Below, piece after piece: positions 36,427-45,496 of a stretch of 64,000 nt of DNA (its first letter is position 1; every line of letters starts with the position of its first letter). The position numbers and the translations under genes were made by a program. Location: contig NZ_CP094264.1 in NCBI RefSeq assembly GCF_023614235.1, positions 4,092,001-4,156,000 of the forward strand. The letters run 5' to 3'. Under the pieces are notes generated by a model. That model searched no databases. It was not told the origin of the DNA and saw nothing but the letters and a program-made list of their open reading frames with translations. The stretch comes from Streptomyces sp. MRC013. GTDB taxonomy: Bacteria > Actinomycetota > Actinomycetes > Streptomycetales > Streptomycetaceae.

Positions 36427-37560
36427 ATGCGCACCCTCCTCGTCACGGGGCCCGGCGGGGCCGGCCGGTCCACCGTCGCCGCCGCGACGCCCTGGACGCG
36501 GCCCGCGGGGGCCGGAAGGTCCTGCTCCTGACCGCCGACCCGGCCCGCGCCCTCGCGGACGGCGGCGACGGCCCCGCCGTCCACCGCCTGGACCCCGCGG
36601 CCCGCTTCCGCGCCGAGGTGCTCGCCCTGCAGGGCCACGCGGCCCCCGCCCTGGAGCTGCTGGGCGCCGCCCCCCTCGACGACGACGAGCTCACCCCCCC
36701 TCCCCGGCAGCACCCACCTCGCGTACCTGAAGGCCCTGCGCGACGCCGCCCGCGGCGACTGGGACCTCCTCGTCGCCGACCTCCCGCCCCTGCCCGACGC
36801 CATCGCGCTGCTCGCCCTCCCCGAACAGCTCCGCCGCTACCTGCGCCGCCTCCTGCCGTCCGAGCGCCGGGCGGCCCGGGCCCTGCGCCCGGTGCTGGCC
36901 CGGCTCGCCGCGGTCCCCGCGCCCGCCGACGGACTGTACGAGGAGGCCGCCCGGCGCGACGCCGCACTGGCCGCCGTGCAGGAGCTGCTCGGCGCCCCGC
37001 GCACGAGCGTCCGCCTCGTCGTCGAACCCGGCCCCGCCGCCGCCGACGCGCTGCGCACCGCCCGCGCCGGACTCGCCCTGCACCGCCTCGCCCTCGACCG
37101 GGTCGTCGCCAACCGCGTCCTGCCCGCCGCGTCCCCCGACCCGTGGCTCGCCGCCCTCGCCGCACGGCAGCGGACCCACCTCGAGGAGCTGCGCGGGGAC
37201 GGCGCCGTGCACGAGGTCCCCCACCTGGGACGCGACCCGCGCACCGCGGACGACCTGGCCCTCCTCGGCGCCCCCGCCCCCGGTGCCGCGCCCGCCCCGG
37301 CCCCGGAGTGGCCCGTCGAGGACCGCCGCGCCGCCGACGGCGCGCTGGTCTGGCGCATCCCGTTGCCCGGTGCGGCCAAGCCCGATCTGGGACTCGTCCG
37401 GCGCGGCGCCGACCTCGTCCTGACGGTCGGCCCGTTCCGCCGCATCGTCCCGCTCCCCTCCGCGCTGCGCCGCTGCGCCGTCACCGGCGCCGCCCTCCGC
37501 GACGGCGAACTGCGCGTCCGCTTCGCCCCCGCCCCCGGCCTGTGGCCCCGCACCCCCTGA
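36427..37560 (+). pseudogene. ArsA-like ATPase, two compensating frameshifts
   Basis: The N-terminus MRTLLVTGPGGAGRSTVAAA carries a deviant P-loop. The frame is lost at 36487-36490 (one base missing), continues in another frame as ALDAARGGRKVLLLTADPAR to PLDDDELTP, and returns at the run of seven C at 36694-36700 (one base too many). The last 290 residues read normally (THLAYLKALRDAARGDWDLL, VADLPPLPDAI, LLPSERRAARALRPVL, ending FAPAPGLWPRTP). Total length (377 residues) is exactly restored by the two indels, which speaks for base-calling errors. Rv2184c has the same place in mycobacteria. Function of these get3/ArsA relatives in actinobacteria is unknown. Confidence 0.82.
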
Positions 37561-37593
37561 ACACCCGCCCGCCGGTCGGGTACCGTCGATGGC

Positions 37594-38046
37594 ATGAGCG
37601 ATGCCACCCCCCGCCCCGGCCCCCCCGAGGACGACGCCTGGGCGCGCGCCTGCGCCGAGGACCTGGAGGCCGAGCGCGCCCGCCGCGGTGGCCCCCCGCC
37701 CGGCTCCGCCGCCGAGGAACTGCGCAAGCTCGTCGACGCCGTCGCCGACAAGGTCTCCTCGCTCGGCGCTCCGCTGCTCGGGGCCGGCGCGCAGAGCGCC
37801 GTCCGGCAGGCCGTCGCGCAGGCGAGGTCCGCGATCGAGCCGGTCGTCGAGCGCAACCCGGAGGTCTTCGACCACCTCGCCGCCGCGGGCGGCGAACTCC
37901 TCGCCGCCTACCGCTCCGCCGTCCGGGGCCAGGAGCACCGCTGGACCCGGGGCGCCCGCGAGGCACCGGCGCCGCACGACCCCGCCGCGCCCGGGGGCGA
38001 GGGCGACGAGGGGCCGGGCGGCGGCCACCGCATCGACCTCGACTGA
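37594..38046 (+). CDS. DUF5304 family protein
   Basis: 150-residue Streptomyces family of unknown function. Acidic N-terminus (DDAWARACAEDLEAERAR), then a helical core (SAAEELRKLVDAVADKVSS and AVRQAVAQARSAIEPVVER) and a charged, Gly-rich tail ending GHRIDLD. No membrane segment. ATG at 37594, 33 bp after the ArsA-like gene, so likely one transcript. Confidence 0.82.
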   Translation: MSDATPRPGPPEDDAWARACAEDLEAERARRGGPPPGSAAEELRKLVDAVADKVSSLGAPLLGAGAQSAVRQAVAQARSAIEPVVERNPEVFDHLAAAGGELLAAYRSAVRGQEHRWTRGAREAPAPHDPAAPGGEGDEGPGGGHRIDLD

Positions 38047-38122
38047 CACGGAGCAGCCGGCCGGGCGCCCGCCCTCGGGTACGGTTGGGCGCGGCGGGCA
38101 CCGACCGAGAGCTGAAGGACAC

Positions 38123-39064
38123 ATGGGACTCACCATCGGCGTCGACATCGGCGGTACGAAGATCGCGGCAGGCGTGGTCGACGAGGCGGGCGCCATCCTC
38201 GACGTCCACAAGGTGCCCACCCCGCCGACGCCCGAGGGCATCGTCGACGCGATCTGCGCGGCCGTCTCCGAGGCGGGCCGGGGCCACGACGTCGAGGCCG
38301 TCGGCATCGGCGCCGCCGGCTACGTCGACGACAAGCGCGCGACCGTGCTCTTCGCCCCCAACATCCACTGGCGGAACGAGCCGCTGAAGGACAAGGTCGA
38401 GCAGCGCGCCGGGCTGCCCGTCGTCGTGGAGAACGACGCCAACGCCGCCGCCTGGGGCGAGTACCGCTTCGGGGCCGGCCAGGGCCACGACGACGTCATC
38501 TGCGTCACGCTCGGCACCGGCCTCGGCGGCGGCATCATCATCGGCAACAAGCTGCGCCGCGGACGGTTCGGCATCGCGGCCGAGTTCGGCCACATCCGGG
38601 TCGTCCCGGACGGCCTGCTGTGCGGCTGCGGCAACCAGGGCTGCTGGGAGCAGTACGCCTCCGGCCGGGCCCTCGTCCGGTACGCGAGGCAGCGCGCCAA
38701 CGCCACCCCGGAGAACGCCCGGATCCTCCTGTCCCTCGGCGACGGCACGCCCGACGGCATCCAGGGCAAGCACGTCAGCGACGCCGCCCGGCGGGGCGAC
38801 GGGGTGGCCGTCGACTCGTTCCGCGAGCTGGCCCGCTGGGCCGGTGCGGGCCTCGCCGACCTGGCCTCCCTGTTCGACCCGTCCGCGTTCATCGTCGGCG
38901 GCGGCGTCTCGGACGAGGGCGAGCTGGTCCTCGACCCGATCCGCAGGTCGTTCCGCCGGTGGCTCGTCGGCGGCCAGTACCGGCCCCACGCCCAGGTCCT
39001 CGCCGCCAGCCTCGGCGGCGAGGCGGGCCTGGTCGGCGCCGCGGACCTCGCCCGCCAGGGCTGA
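38123..39064 (+). CDS. glkA: ROK-family glucokinase
   Basis: Phosphorylates glucose with ATP; in Streptomyces GlkA also carries glucose repression. 313 residues. Phosphate loop VDIGGTKIAAGV (6-17), catalytic Asp in VENDANAAAWGEY, ROK signature VTLGTGLGGGIIIG, substrate/zinc region EFGHIRV then CGCGNQGCWEQYASG (Cys residues about 167-174, His in EFGHI). ATG at 38123 has GAAGGA 6 bases upstream. Very close to Streptomyces coelicolor GlkA (SCO2126, from memory). Confidence 0.95.
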   Translation: MGLTIGVDIGGTKIAAGVVDEAGAILDVHKVPTPPTPEGIVDAICAAVSEAGRGHDVEAVGIGAAGYVDDKRATVLFAPNIHWRNEPLKDKVEQRAGLPVVVENDANAAAWGEYRFGAGQGHDDVICVTLGTGLGGGIIIGNKLRRGRFGIAAEFGHIRVVPDGLLCGCGNQGCWEQYASGRALVRYARQRANATPENARILLSLGDGTPDGIQGKHVSDAARRGDGVAVDSFRELARWAGAGLADLASLFDPSAFIVGGGVSDEGELVLDPIRRSFRRWLVGGQYRPHAQVLAASLGGEAGLVGAADLARQG

Positions 39065-39168
39065 CCGCCCCTCCGCGGCCCGGGCCGCGCGGCCCCCGCG
39101 CCGCCGGCCGCGCGACCGCCCGCCGCGCGCCTTCCGGTGCGCGGCGGGCGCTGCCGTATCGTGCCCGC

Positions 39169-39924
39169 ATGGCGCTCACCGCACTGCCGGGCTCCCGTAC
39201 CGATCCGGACGGGTCGGCCGTGATCCGGGTGCTCGGCTACAACATCCGGTCGATGCGCGACGACGAGGACGCCCTGGCCCGGGTCGTCCGCGCCTGCGCT
39301 CCCGACGTCGTCCTCGTCCAGGAGGCGCCCCGCTTCCTCCGCTGGCGCAAGCACGCCGCCCGGCTCGCCGCCGAGAGCGGGCTGCTCGTCCTCGGCGGCG
39401 GCGCCCCCGCGGCCGGTCCGCTGCTGCTGTGCTCCCCGCGCGTCACCGCGGAACGGACGCGGGACGTCCTGCTGCCGCGCACCCCCGGTCTGCACCGGCG
39501 CGGTTTCGCCACCGCCGTCGTCAGGGTCGCCGGCGCCCGCTTCGGGCTGCTCAGCTACCACCTCGGCCTGCGCGGCGACGAACGGTACGCGCAGGCGGGC
39601 ATGGTGCTGGACGAACTCGCCGCGCTCGGCGTGCCCCACGCGATCGCCGGGGGCGACGTCAACGAGCCGCCCGGCGGACGCTCGTTCCGCCGGCTCGCCG
39701 CCGAACTGCAGGACTGCAGGGCCGTACGCCCCTGGGGAGGCGAGTACACCTTCACCCCGGGCGACCCGCGCCGGCGGATCGACGCGGTCTTCGCCACGAG
39801 GGGCGTGGAGGTGCTGGGCTGCGGCGTGCCGGCCGGGCTGCCCGGCGTCACCGCCGAGGACCTGAGGGCGGCCACGGACCACCTGCCCGTGCTCGCCGCC
39901 CTCCGCGTACCGGCCGCCCCCTGA
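39169..39924 (+). CDS. Endonuclease/exonuclease/phosphatase (EEP) family protein
   Basis: 251 residues with the EEP metal and catalytic set: LGYNIRSM (Asn), VLVQEAPRF (Glu), LSYHLGL (His), IAGGDVNEPPG (Asp, Asn), RRRIDAVFA (Asp) and ATDHLPVLAAL (Asp-His). No signal peptide, so cytoplasmic. The TATCGT box 6 bases before the ATG suggests a leaderless transcript. Could be a DNase/RNase or a phosphodiesterase. Converges with the next gene. Confidence 0.87.
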   Translation: MALTALPGSRTDPDGSAVIRVLGYNIRSMRDDEDALARVVRACAPDVVLVQEAPRFLRWRKHAARLAAESGLLVLGGGAPAAGPLLLCSPRVTAERTRDVLLPRTPGLHRRGFATAVVRVAGARFGLLSYHLGLRGDERYAQAGMVLDELAALGVPHAIAGGDVNEPPGGRSFRRLAAELQDCRAVRPWGGEYTFTPGDPRRRIDAVFATRGVEVLGCGVPAGLPGVTAEDLRAATDHLPVLAALRVPAAP

Positions 39925-39935
39925 GGACGGAGGCG

Positions 39936-40550
39936 TCAGACGACCGCGCCGCGCCCCGGGTCGTCGTCCTCCTCGTCGTCGCCGGGCCGCATCCGCGCCA
40001 CCAGCGTCGCGAAGCCGCCCAGGAAACCGCCGACGCACACCGTCGTCAGCCACCAGGTCATGTCCCAGCCGAGCAGCACGGCGAGCAGCACCAGCACCGG
40101 CCCGCCGACCACCCCCAGCCAGCCGAACCTCACCGCGGGGTCCGCCTCGGGCAGCGGCGGCGGCTCCGGCGGTACGAAGTGTCCCTCGTCCTCGTCGGCC
40201 GGCTCGTAGTCGCGCGGCCCGCGCGGGGCGCGCGGACCGACACCCGGCGCGAACACGACGGAGCCGCCCAGCACCGGCCCGTCCGCCGGGCCGGTGCCCT
40301 TCCCCGCGTCCCGTCCGCCGTCCGGCGGGTCCCCCTCCGGCAGCGCCAGGTCCTCCACCGGGCGGAGCGGCTCCGCGCCCGGCGGGTCCGACGGCTCCTC
40401 CCCGTACGCGGCGACGATCGCGGCCCAGGCCGCCTCCTCGTCGAGCCCCGCCCCGCCGCCCGCCGGCTCCGGTCCGGCGTGGTCGCCGGGGCCGTCGCGC
40501 CGCTCCCGGCCCTCCCCGCGGTCCGCGTCCGCGTCGTGCTGCTCAGCCAC
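39936..40550 (-). CDS. Hypothetical membrane protein with acidic N-terminal region
   Basis: 204 residues. About 130 residues of acidic, Pro/Gly-rich low-complexity sequence precede two membrane helices (FGWLGVVGGPVLVLLAVLLGW and WLTTVCVGGFLGGFATLVA) joined by a tight turn, then a short acidic tail (DDEEDDD). The GTG start at 40550 overlaps the stop of the upstream alpha/beta hydrolase by 8 bp, so it is translationally coupled to it. No known domain. Confidence 0.75.
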   Translation of the reverse strand: MAEQHDADADRGEGRERRDGPGDHAGPEPAGGGAGLDEEAAWAAIVAAYGEEPSDPPGAEPLRPVEDLALPEGDPPDGGRDAGKGTGPADGPVLGGSVVFAPGVGPRAPRGPRDYEPADEDEGHFVPPEPPPLPEADPAVRFGWLGVVGGPVLVLLAVLLGWDMTWWLTTVCVGGFLGGFATLVARMRPGDDEEDDDPGRGAVV

Positions 40551-41346
40551 CGGTCGTGCTCCCCTCCCTGTCCCTGACCGGGGCGGCGGTCGTGCCGCCC
40601 CCCGGAGCGAGCCGGCCGACGAACGCGTGGCTCTCCTCGAAGATCCGCTCCGCGTCGTGGTCCAACGTCGCCACGTGGTAGCTCTGTTCCAGCAGGACCT
40701 CCGTGACGTCGGCGGAGGAGACGCGGCCCAGGACGCGCGCCGAGTCGGCGGGCGGCACGACGTGGTCCCGCGGCGAGCGCAGCAGCAGGAGCGGCTGCGT
40801 CACTCCGGGCAACTCCCCGTCCACCAGGCGCAGGAACCGCCGCAGCGAGTGCGCCGCGTGCAACGGCACGCGGTGGTAGCCCAGTTCGTCCATCCCCTCC
40901 TTGGCGATGTCGTTCACCAGGCCGCCCGTCGACGGCACCAGGTGGCGGACGAGCGGCAGCGCGTGCGCCGCCGCGCCGTGCACCCTGTTCGCCGGGTTCA
41001 CCACGACGACCCCCGAGACCGCGTCGCCGTGGCGGGCCGCCAGCCGCAGCGCCAGCGCGCCGCCCATGGACAGCCCGCACACGAAGACCGCGGAGCACCT
41101 CCCGCGCAACACGCGCAGTTCCCGGTCGACCTCCGCGTACCAGTCCTGCCACCCGGTGATCCGCAGGTCCTGCCAGCGCGTGCCGTGCCCGGGCAGCAGC
41201 GGCACCGACACCGTCAGGCCGCGCTCCGCGAGGTACCCGGCCCAGGGGCGCATCGACCGGGGCGAGCCGGTGAAGCCGTGGCAGAGGAGCACGCCGACGC
41301 CGCCGCCCTCGTGGCGGTAGGGCTCGGCTCCGGGGACGACCGGCAC
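40543..41346 (-). CDS. Alpha/beta-fold hydrolase (carboxylesterase Est30-like)
   Basis: 267 residues. Oxyanion region LLCHGFTGSPRSMRPWA, nucleophile Ser in VCGLSMGGALALRLA (about 96), acid in LRSPRDHVVPP and His in SYHVATLDHDAERIFEES. This arrangement is that of Est30-type carboxylesterases and monoacylglycerol lipases. It lies divergent from the PlsC acyltransferase, so a lipid ester substrate is plausible but inferred. Confidence 0.88.
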   Translation of the reverse strand: MPVVPGAEPYRHEGGGVGVLLCHGFTGSPRSMRPWAGYLAERGLTVSVPLLPGHGTRWQDLRITGWQDWYAEVDRELRVLRGRCSAVFVCGLSMGGALALRLAARHGDAVSGVVVVNPANRVHGAAAHALPLVRHLVPSTGGLVNDIAKEGMDELGYHRVPLHAAHSLRRFLRLVDGELPGVTQPLLLLRSPRDHVVPPADSARVLGRVSSADVTEVLLEQSYHVATLDHDAERIFEESHAFVGRLAPGGGTTAAPVRDREGSTTGG

Positions 41347-41518
41347 GGAGGTCTCCTGTTCGGATCGGGTGGGTCGCGGGCGTGCACCTCACCGTACGCG
41401 ACCGGGATGGCACCGGCCAGGGCCGTCCGGCGGGCGAAGCGGCCCCGGCCGGGCGGGGGAGTGCCCGGGGCGGCCCACAGGTTAAGGTCTGTGCGACGGA
41501 ACACGGGAGGAACACGAG

Positions 41519-42259
41519 TTGATCTACGGCGCCATGAAGTTCTCCATCGGAGGGACGCTGAAGCTCGCCTTCAGGCCCTGGGTGGAGGGCCTCGAGAACA
41601 TCCCCGCCGAGGGGCCGGCGATCCTCGCGAGCAACCACCTGTCGTTCTCCGACTCCTTCTTCCTCCCGGCGGTCCTCGACCGGAAGGTCACCTTCATCGC
41701 CAAGGCCGAGTACTTCACCTCGCCCGGTGTGAAGGGCAGGCTCACCGCCGCGTTCTTCAAGGGCGTCGGCCAGCTCCCGGTGGACCGCTCCGGCGCCCGG
41801 GGCGCCGGCGACGCCGCCGTGCGCAGCGGCATCGAGGTCGTCAGACGCGGCGAGCTGTTCGGCATCTACCCGGAGGGCACCCGCTCCCCGGACGGGCGGC
41901 TGTACCGCGGCAAGACCGGCGGCCTCGCGCGCGTGGCGCTGGCCACGGGCGCGCCCGTCATCCCGATCGCGATGATCGACACGGAGAAGATCCAGCCCCC
42001 CGGCAAGGTCGTGCCCAGGTTGATGCGCCCCGGCATCCGCATCGGCGAGCCGCTGGACTTCAGCCGCTACCAGGGCATGGACAACGACCGCTTCATCCTC
42101 CGCTCGGTCACCGACGAGGTGATGTACGAGATCATGAAGCTGTCGGGCCAGGAGTACGTCGACGTCTACGCCACGGTCGCCAAGCGGCGCATCGCCGAGG
42201 AGAAGGCCGCCGGGGCGGCGGGCGGGGCGCCGCACCGGGCCGGGGACGGGACCGACTGA
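41519..42259 (+). CDS. 1-acyl-glycerol-3-phosphate acyltransferase (PlsC-like)
   Basis: 246 residues of the LPLAT family; adds the second acyl chain to make phosphatidic acid at the membrane. Catalytic HX4D is SNHLSFSDSFF (His40, Asp45); the phosphate-binding motif is IYPEGTRSPDGRLY; VIPIAMIDTEKIQPPGK follows. The start is the TTG at 41519, seven bases after GGAGGA; an ATG five codons on is a weaker alternative. Rv2182c holds the same place in mycobacteria. The sensor kinase starts 67 bp downstream. Confidence 0.92.
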   Translation: MIYGAMKFSIGGTLKLAFRPWVEGLENIPAEGPAILASNHLSFSDSFFLPAVLDRKVTFIAKAEYFTSPGVKGRLTAAFFKGVGQLPVDRSGARGAGDAAVRSGIEVVRRGELFGIYPEGTRSPDGRLYRGKTGGLARVALATGAPVIPIAMIDTEKIQPPGKVVPRLMRPGIRIGEPLDFSRYQGMDNDRFILRSVTDEVMYEIMKLSGQEYVDVYATVAKRRIAEEKAAGAAGGAPHRAGDGTD

Positions 42260-42326
42260 GGCCGGGCGGCGACGCACGGCACCCGGCGCCCGGGCGGCGC
42301 GCGGGTCGTACGCGGGGGTGGGGGAG

Positions 42327-43537
42327 ATGACCGGGCGCGAGCGGGTGGTCCGCATGTCCGTGGAGCAGCCGCTGTGGCGTGCGCTCACCGCGTACCGCGT
42401 CCTCACCATGGTCTACGCGGACCTCCTCTTCGCGGTCAACCGCGGCGACTTCGAGCGGCCGTGGGTCGCCGTCGGCTTCCTCGCGGCGCTGAGCGCGTGG
42501 ACGCTGGCGACCCTGCCGAAGGTGTCCGGCGCCGCCCGCTGCACCCGGCGGTTCCTCGCAGCCGACCTCGCCCTCGCGCTCGCCGGCATCCTGCTCACCC
42601 CGCTCGCCGACAGCGACGCCCAGGCCCAGGACGGCCCCACCCTGCCCGGCATCTGGGCGGCGGGCGCGGTCCTCGCCTACGCGATCAAGGGCGGCTGGCG
42701 CTGGGCCGGCTTCGCGTCCTCGCTGGTCGCCGTCGCCAACGTCGTCCAGCGCGGCGAGCCCAGCCGCGACACGCTCCACAACGTGCTGCTCGTCTGGGTG
42801 GCGTCCATCGCGATCGGGTACGTCGTCGAGGTCGCCCGGGCCTCCGAGCGGACGCTCGCCCGGGCGCTGGAGATCGAGGCCGCCACCCGCGAGCGGGAGC
42901 GCCTGGCCCGCGACATCCACGACTCGGTCCTCCAGGTGCTGGCCATGGTGCAGCGCCGCGGCACCGCCCTGGGCGGCGAGGCGGCCGAACTCGGCCGGAT
43001 GGCGGGCGAGCAGGAGGTCGCCCTGCGCACCCTGGTCGCCGGCGGCCTCGGCCGGCCCTCCGGTGTCCGCGAGGACGCCCCGCGGGGGCCGCCGCCCGTC
43101 CGGCCGGCGGGCCCGGCGGGCCCGGCGAGGGGGACGGCCGGCAGGACCTGCGGACCCTCCTGGCCCCGTACGCCGGCTCCCGCGTCACCTTCGCCGAGCC
43201 GGGCGCCCCGGTCCTGCTGCCGCGGCCCGCGGCGGCCGAGCTGGCGGCCGCCGTCGGCGCCGCCCTGGACAACGTGCGCAAGCACGCGGGACCCGGCGCC
43301 CGGGCGTGGATACTCGTCGAGGACTGGCCCGACGAGGTCGTCGTGACCGTGCGCGACGACGGACCGGGCATCCCCGACGGGCGCCTCGCCCAGGCGGAGA
43401 GCGAGGGACGCCTCGGCGTGGCCCAGTCCATCCGCGGCAGGCTGCGGGACCTGGGCGGCACGGCGGAGCTGGTCTCGGTGCCCGGCCAGGGCACGGAAGT
43501 CGAGTTGAAGGTCCCACGGGGGAAGGCGGAACGATGA
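42327..43537 (+). pseudogene. MacS-type (HisKA_3) sensor histidine kinase, frameshifted in the linker
   Basis: N-terminal membrane region of four to six helices (LTAYRVLTMVYADLLFAV and following), DHp helix RERLARDIHDSVLQVLAMVQ (phospho-His about 198), then a C-terminal ATPase domain with ALDNVRKHAGPGARAW (N box), VRDDGPGIPDG (G1) and GRLGVAQSIRGRL (G2). The two halves are in different frames; one base is missing somewhere in the low-complexity linker at about 43060-43130. Corrected length is about 403 residues from ATG 42327 (an ATG at 42354 is also possible). It overlaps its response regulator by 4 bp. Confidence 0.85.
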
Positions 43538-44208
43538 CGGAACGGCCGATCAGGGTGATGGTGGTCGACGACCACCCGATGTGGCGGGACGCCGTCGCGC
43601 GCGACCTGGCCGAGGCGGGGTTCGACGTGGTGGCCACGGCGGGCGACGGCGACCAGGCCGTACGCCGCGCCCGCGCCACCGCCCCCGACGTGCTGGTCCT
43701 CGACCTGAACCTGCCGGGCAGGCCGGGCGTCCAGGTCTGCAAGGAGCTCGCCGCCGACGGCGATCCGCCCGTGCGGGTCCTGGTGCTCTCCGCGAGCGGG
43801 GAGCACGCCGACGTCCTGGAGGCCGTGAAGTCCGGCGCCACCGGGTACCTGCTGAAGTCCGCCAGCACCGCCGAGCTCCTCGAAGCGGTGCGGCGCACGG
43901 CCGCGGGCGACGCGGTCTTCACTCCCGGCCTCGCCGGCCTGGTGCTCGGCGAGTACCGCCGCCTGGCCGCCGAGCCCGCGCCGGCCCGCGGCGCCTCCGA
44001 GCCGGGCGCGCCCCGCCTGACCGACCGCGAGACGGAGGTGCTCCGCCTGGTGGCCAAGGGCCTGAGCTACAAGCAGATCGCCGAACGGCTCGTCATCTCC
44101 CACCGCACGGTCCAGAACCACGTCCAGAACACCCTGGGCAAGCTCCAGCTCCACAACCGCGTCGAGCTGGTCCGCTACGCCATAGAGCGCGGGCTGGACG
44201 ACGCCTGA
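43534..44208 (+). CDS. NarL/LuxR-type response regulator
   Basis: 224 residues: receiver domain with acidic pocket VVDDHPMWRDAV, phospho-Asp57 in LVLDLNLPG, Thr/Ser in VLVLSASGE and Lys in YLLKSAS; then a LuxR helix-turn-helix (LTDRETEVLRLVAKGLSYKQ, VISHRTVQNHVQNTLGKL). Start ATG overlaps the kinase stop, so the pair is coupled and cognate. Target genes unknown. Confidence 0.93.
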   Translation: MTERPIRVMVVDDHPMWRDAVARDLAEAGFDVVATAGDGDQAVRRARATAPDVLVLDLNLPGRPGVQVCKELAADGDPPVRVLVLSASGEHADVLEAVKSGATGYLLKSASTAELLEAVRRTAAGDAVFTPGLAGLVLGEYRRLAAEPAPARGASEPGAPRLTDRETEVLRLVAKGLSYKQIAERLVISHRTVQNHVQNTLGKLQLHNRVELVRYAIERGLDDA

Positions 44209-44321
44209 CACCGGTGCCCGGCCGCCCTCCGCCGTCCCGTCCCGGCGCGGCGCGGCGGGAGGGCGGCGCCCGCGGCGGGGCCGTATATTCGCGGTGACCG
44301 CACCGACCGGCGGGAGGCACC

Positions 44322-45326
44322 GTGGACGTCCTGGCCTTCGGCGTGCAGGCCGACGAGAAGCCCCTTCTGGAGCGCGCCTTCGCGGGCCGCCACGGCCTGC
44401 GCTGCCTGGACGTCTTCCTGACGGAGGACACCGCCCCCCTCGCCGCGGGCCACGAGGCCGTCTCCACCAGCGTCAACGCCGACCTCGGCGCCGGCGTCCT
44501 GCGCGTCCTCGCCGCCGGCGGCACCCGGATGATCGCCCAGCGCTCCACCGGCTTCAACAACATCGACCTCGACGTCGCCCGCGGCCTCGGCCTGACCGTG
44601 GCCCGCGTGTCGTACTACTCGCCCTACTCCGTGGCCGAGTTCGCGTGGACCCTCGCCATGGCGGTGAACCGCCGCGTCGTCCGCGCCGCCCACCGCACCC
44701 GGGACTTCGACTTCCGCCTCGACGGCCTCCTCGGGCGCGACATGCGGGGCCGCACCGTCGGCGTGCTCGGCACCGGCAAGATCGGGGAGGCGTTCACCCG
44801 GATCGGGCACGGCTTCGGCATGCGCCTCCTCGGCTGGGACCTGGTCGAGAACCCGGCCTGCCGCGAGCTCGGCATGGCGTACGTCGGGAAGGAGGAGCTC
44901 CTCGCCGCCTCCGACCTGGTCAGCCTGCACGTGCCGTTGACCCCGGAGACCCGGCACCTCCTGGACGGCGACGCCCTCGCCTCGATGAAGGACGACGCGA
45001 TCCTGGTGAACTCCAGCCGCGGCGGCCTCGTCGACACCGAGGCCCTCGTCGCCCAGCTGCGCGCCGGCCGGTTCGCGGGCGTCGGCCTCGACGTGTACGA
45101 GGCGGAGGCCGGGCTGTTCCACCTCGACAAGTCCCTGGTGGGCGTCGACGACGACACCCTGGCCCGGCTGATGACCTTCCCGAACGTGCTGGTCACCAGC
45201 CACCAGGCGTACTACACGGCCGAGGCGGTGGGCCAGATCGTCGAGGCGACGCTGCGGAACGTCACCGACTACGCCGAGGGCCGCCGCAGCGAGAACGTGC
45301 TGGTCCCCGCCGGCCGACCCGCCTGA
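44322..45326 (+). CDS. D-isomer-specific 2-hydroxyacid dehydrogenase (D-lactate dehydrogenase-like)
   Basis: 334 residues from GTG 44322. NAD site VGVLGTGKIGEAFTRIGHGF (about 146-165), substrate Arg in VNSSRGGLVDTEA (about 231), Glu in DVYEAEAGLF and catalytic His in SHQAYYT (about 294). FNNIDLDVARGLG and YSPYSVAEF are characteristic of the D-LDH/fermentative group. Reduces pyruvate or a similar 2-oxoacid. Monocistronic, ended by the palindrome at 45414. Confidence 0.9.
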   Translation: MDVLAFGVQADEKPLLERAFAGRHGLRCLDVFLTEDTAPLAAGHEAVSTSVNADLGAGVLRVLAAGGTRMIAQRSTGFNNIDLDVARGLGLTVARVSYYSPYSVAEFAWTLAMAVNRRVVRAAHRTRDFDFRLDGLLGRDMRGRTVGVLGTGKIGEAFTRIGHGFGMRLLGWDLVENPACRELGMAYVGKEELLAASDLVSLHVPLTPETRHLLDGDALASMKDDAILVNSSRGGLVDTEALVAQLRAGRFAGVGLDVYEAEAGLFHLDKSLVGVDDDTLARLMTFPNVLVTSHQAYYTAEAVGQIVEATLRNVTDYAEGRRSENVLVPAGRPA

Positions 45327-45413
45327 CCCGGCCCGCCCGCCCGGCCCGTCCGGCGCGTCCGGCGCGGGCACCGGCCCGGGGCCGCGCCCCGGCGGGGCCG
45401 CCCGCACCGACGC

Positions 45414-45439
45414 GACGGCCCGCGGCGCCGCGGGCCGTC
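45414..45439. terminator. Perfect 26-bp palindrome between convergent genes
   Basis: GACGGCCCGCGGC followed immediately by its exact complement, 13 bp per arm with no spacer. It lies in the 170-bp gap where the dehydrogenase (+) and the amidase (-) converge, so it is best read as a two-way terminator. Confidence 0.7.
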
Positions 45440-45496
45440 CCACGAGGGGACGGGCCGCGTGCCGCGGGCCGGTGCGCGCCGGGAGGGGCGGGTGCG

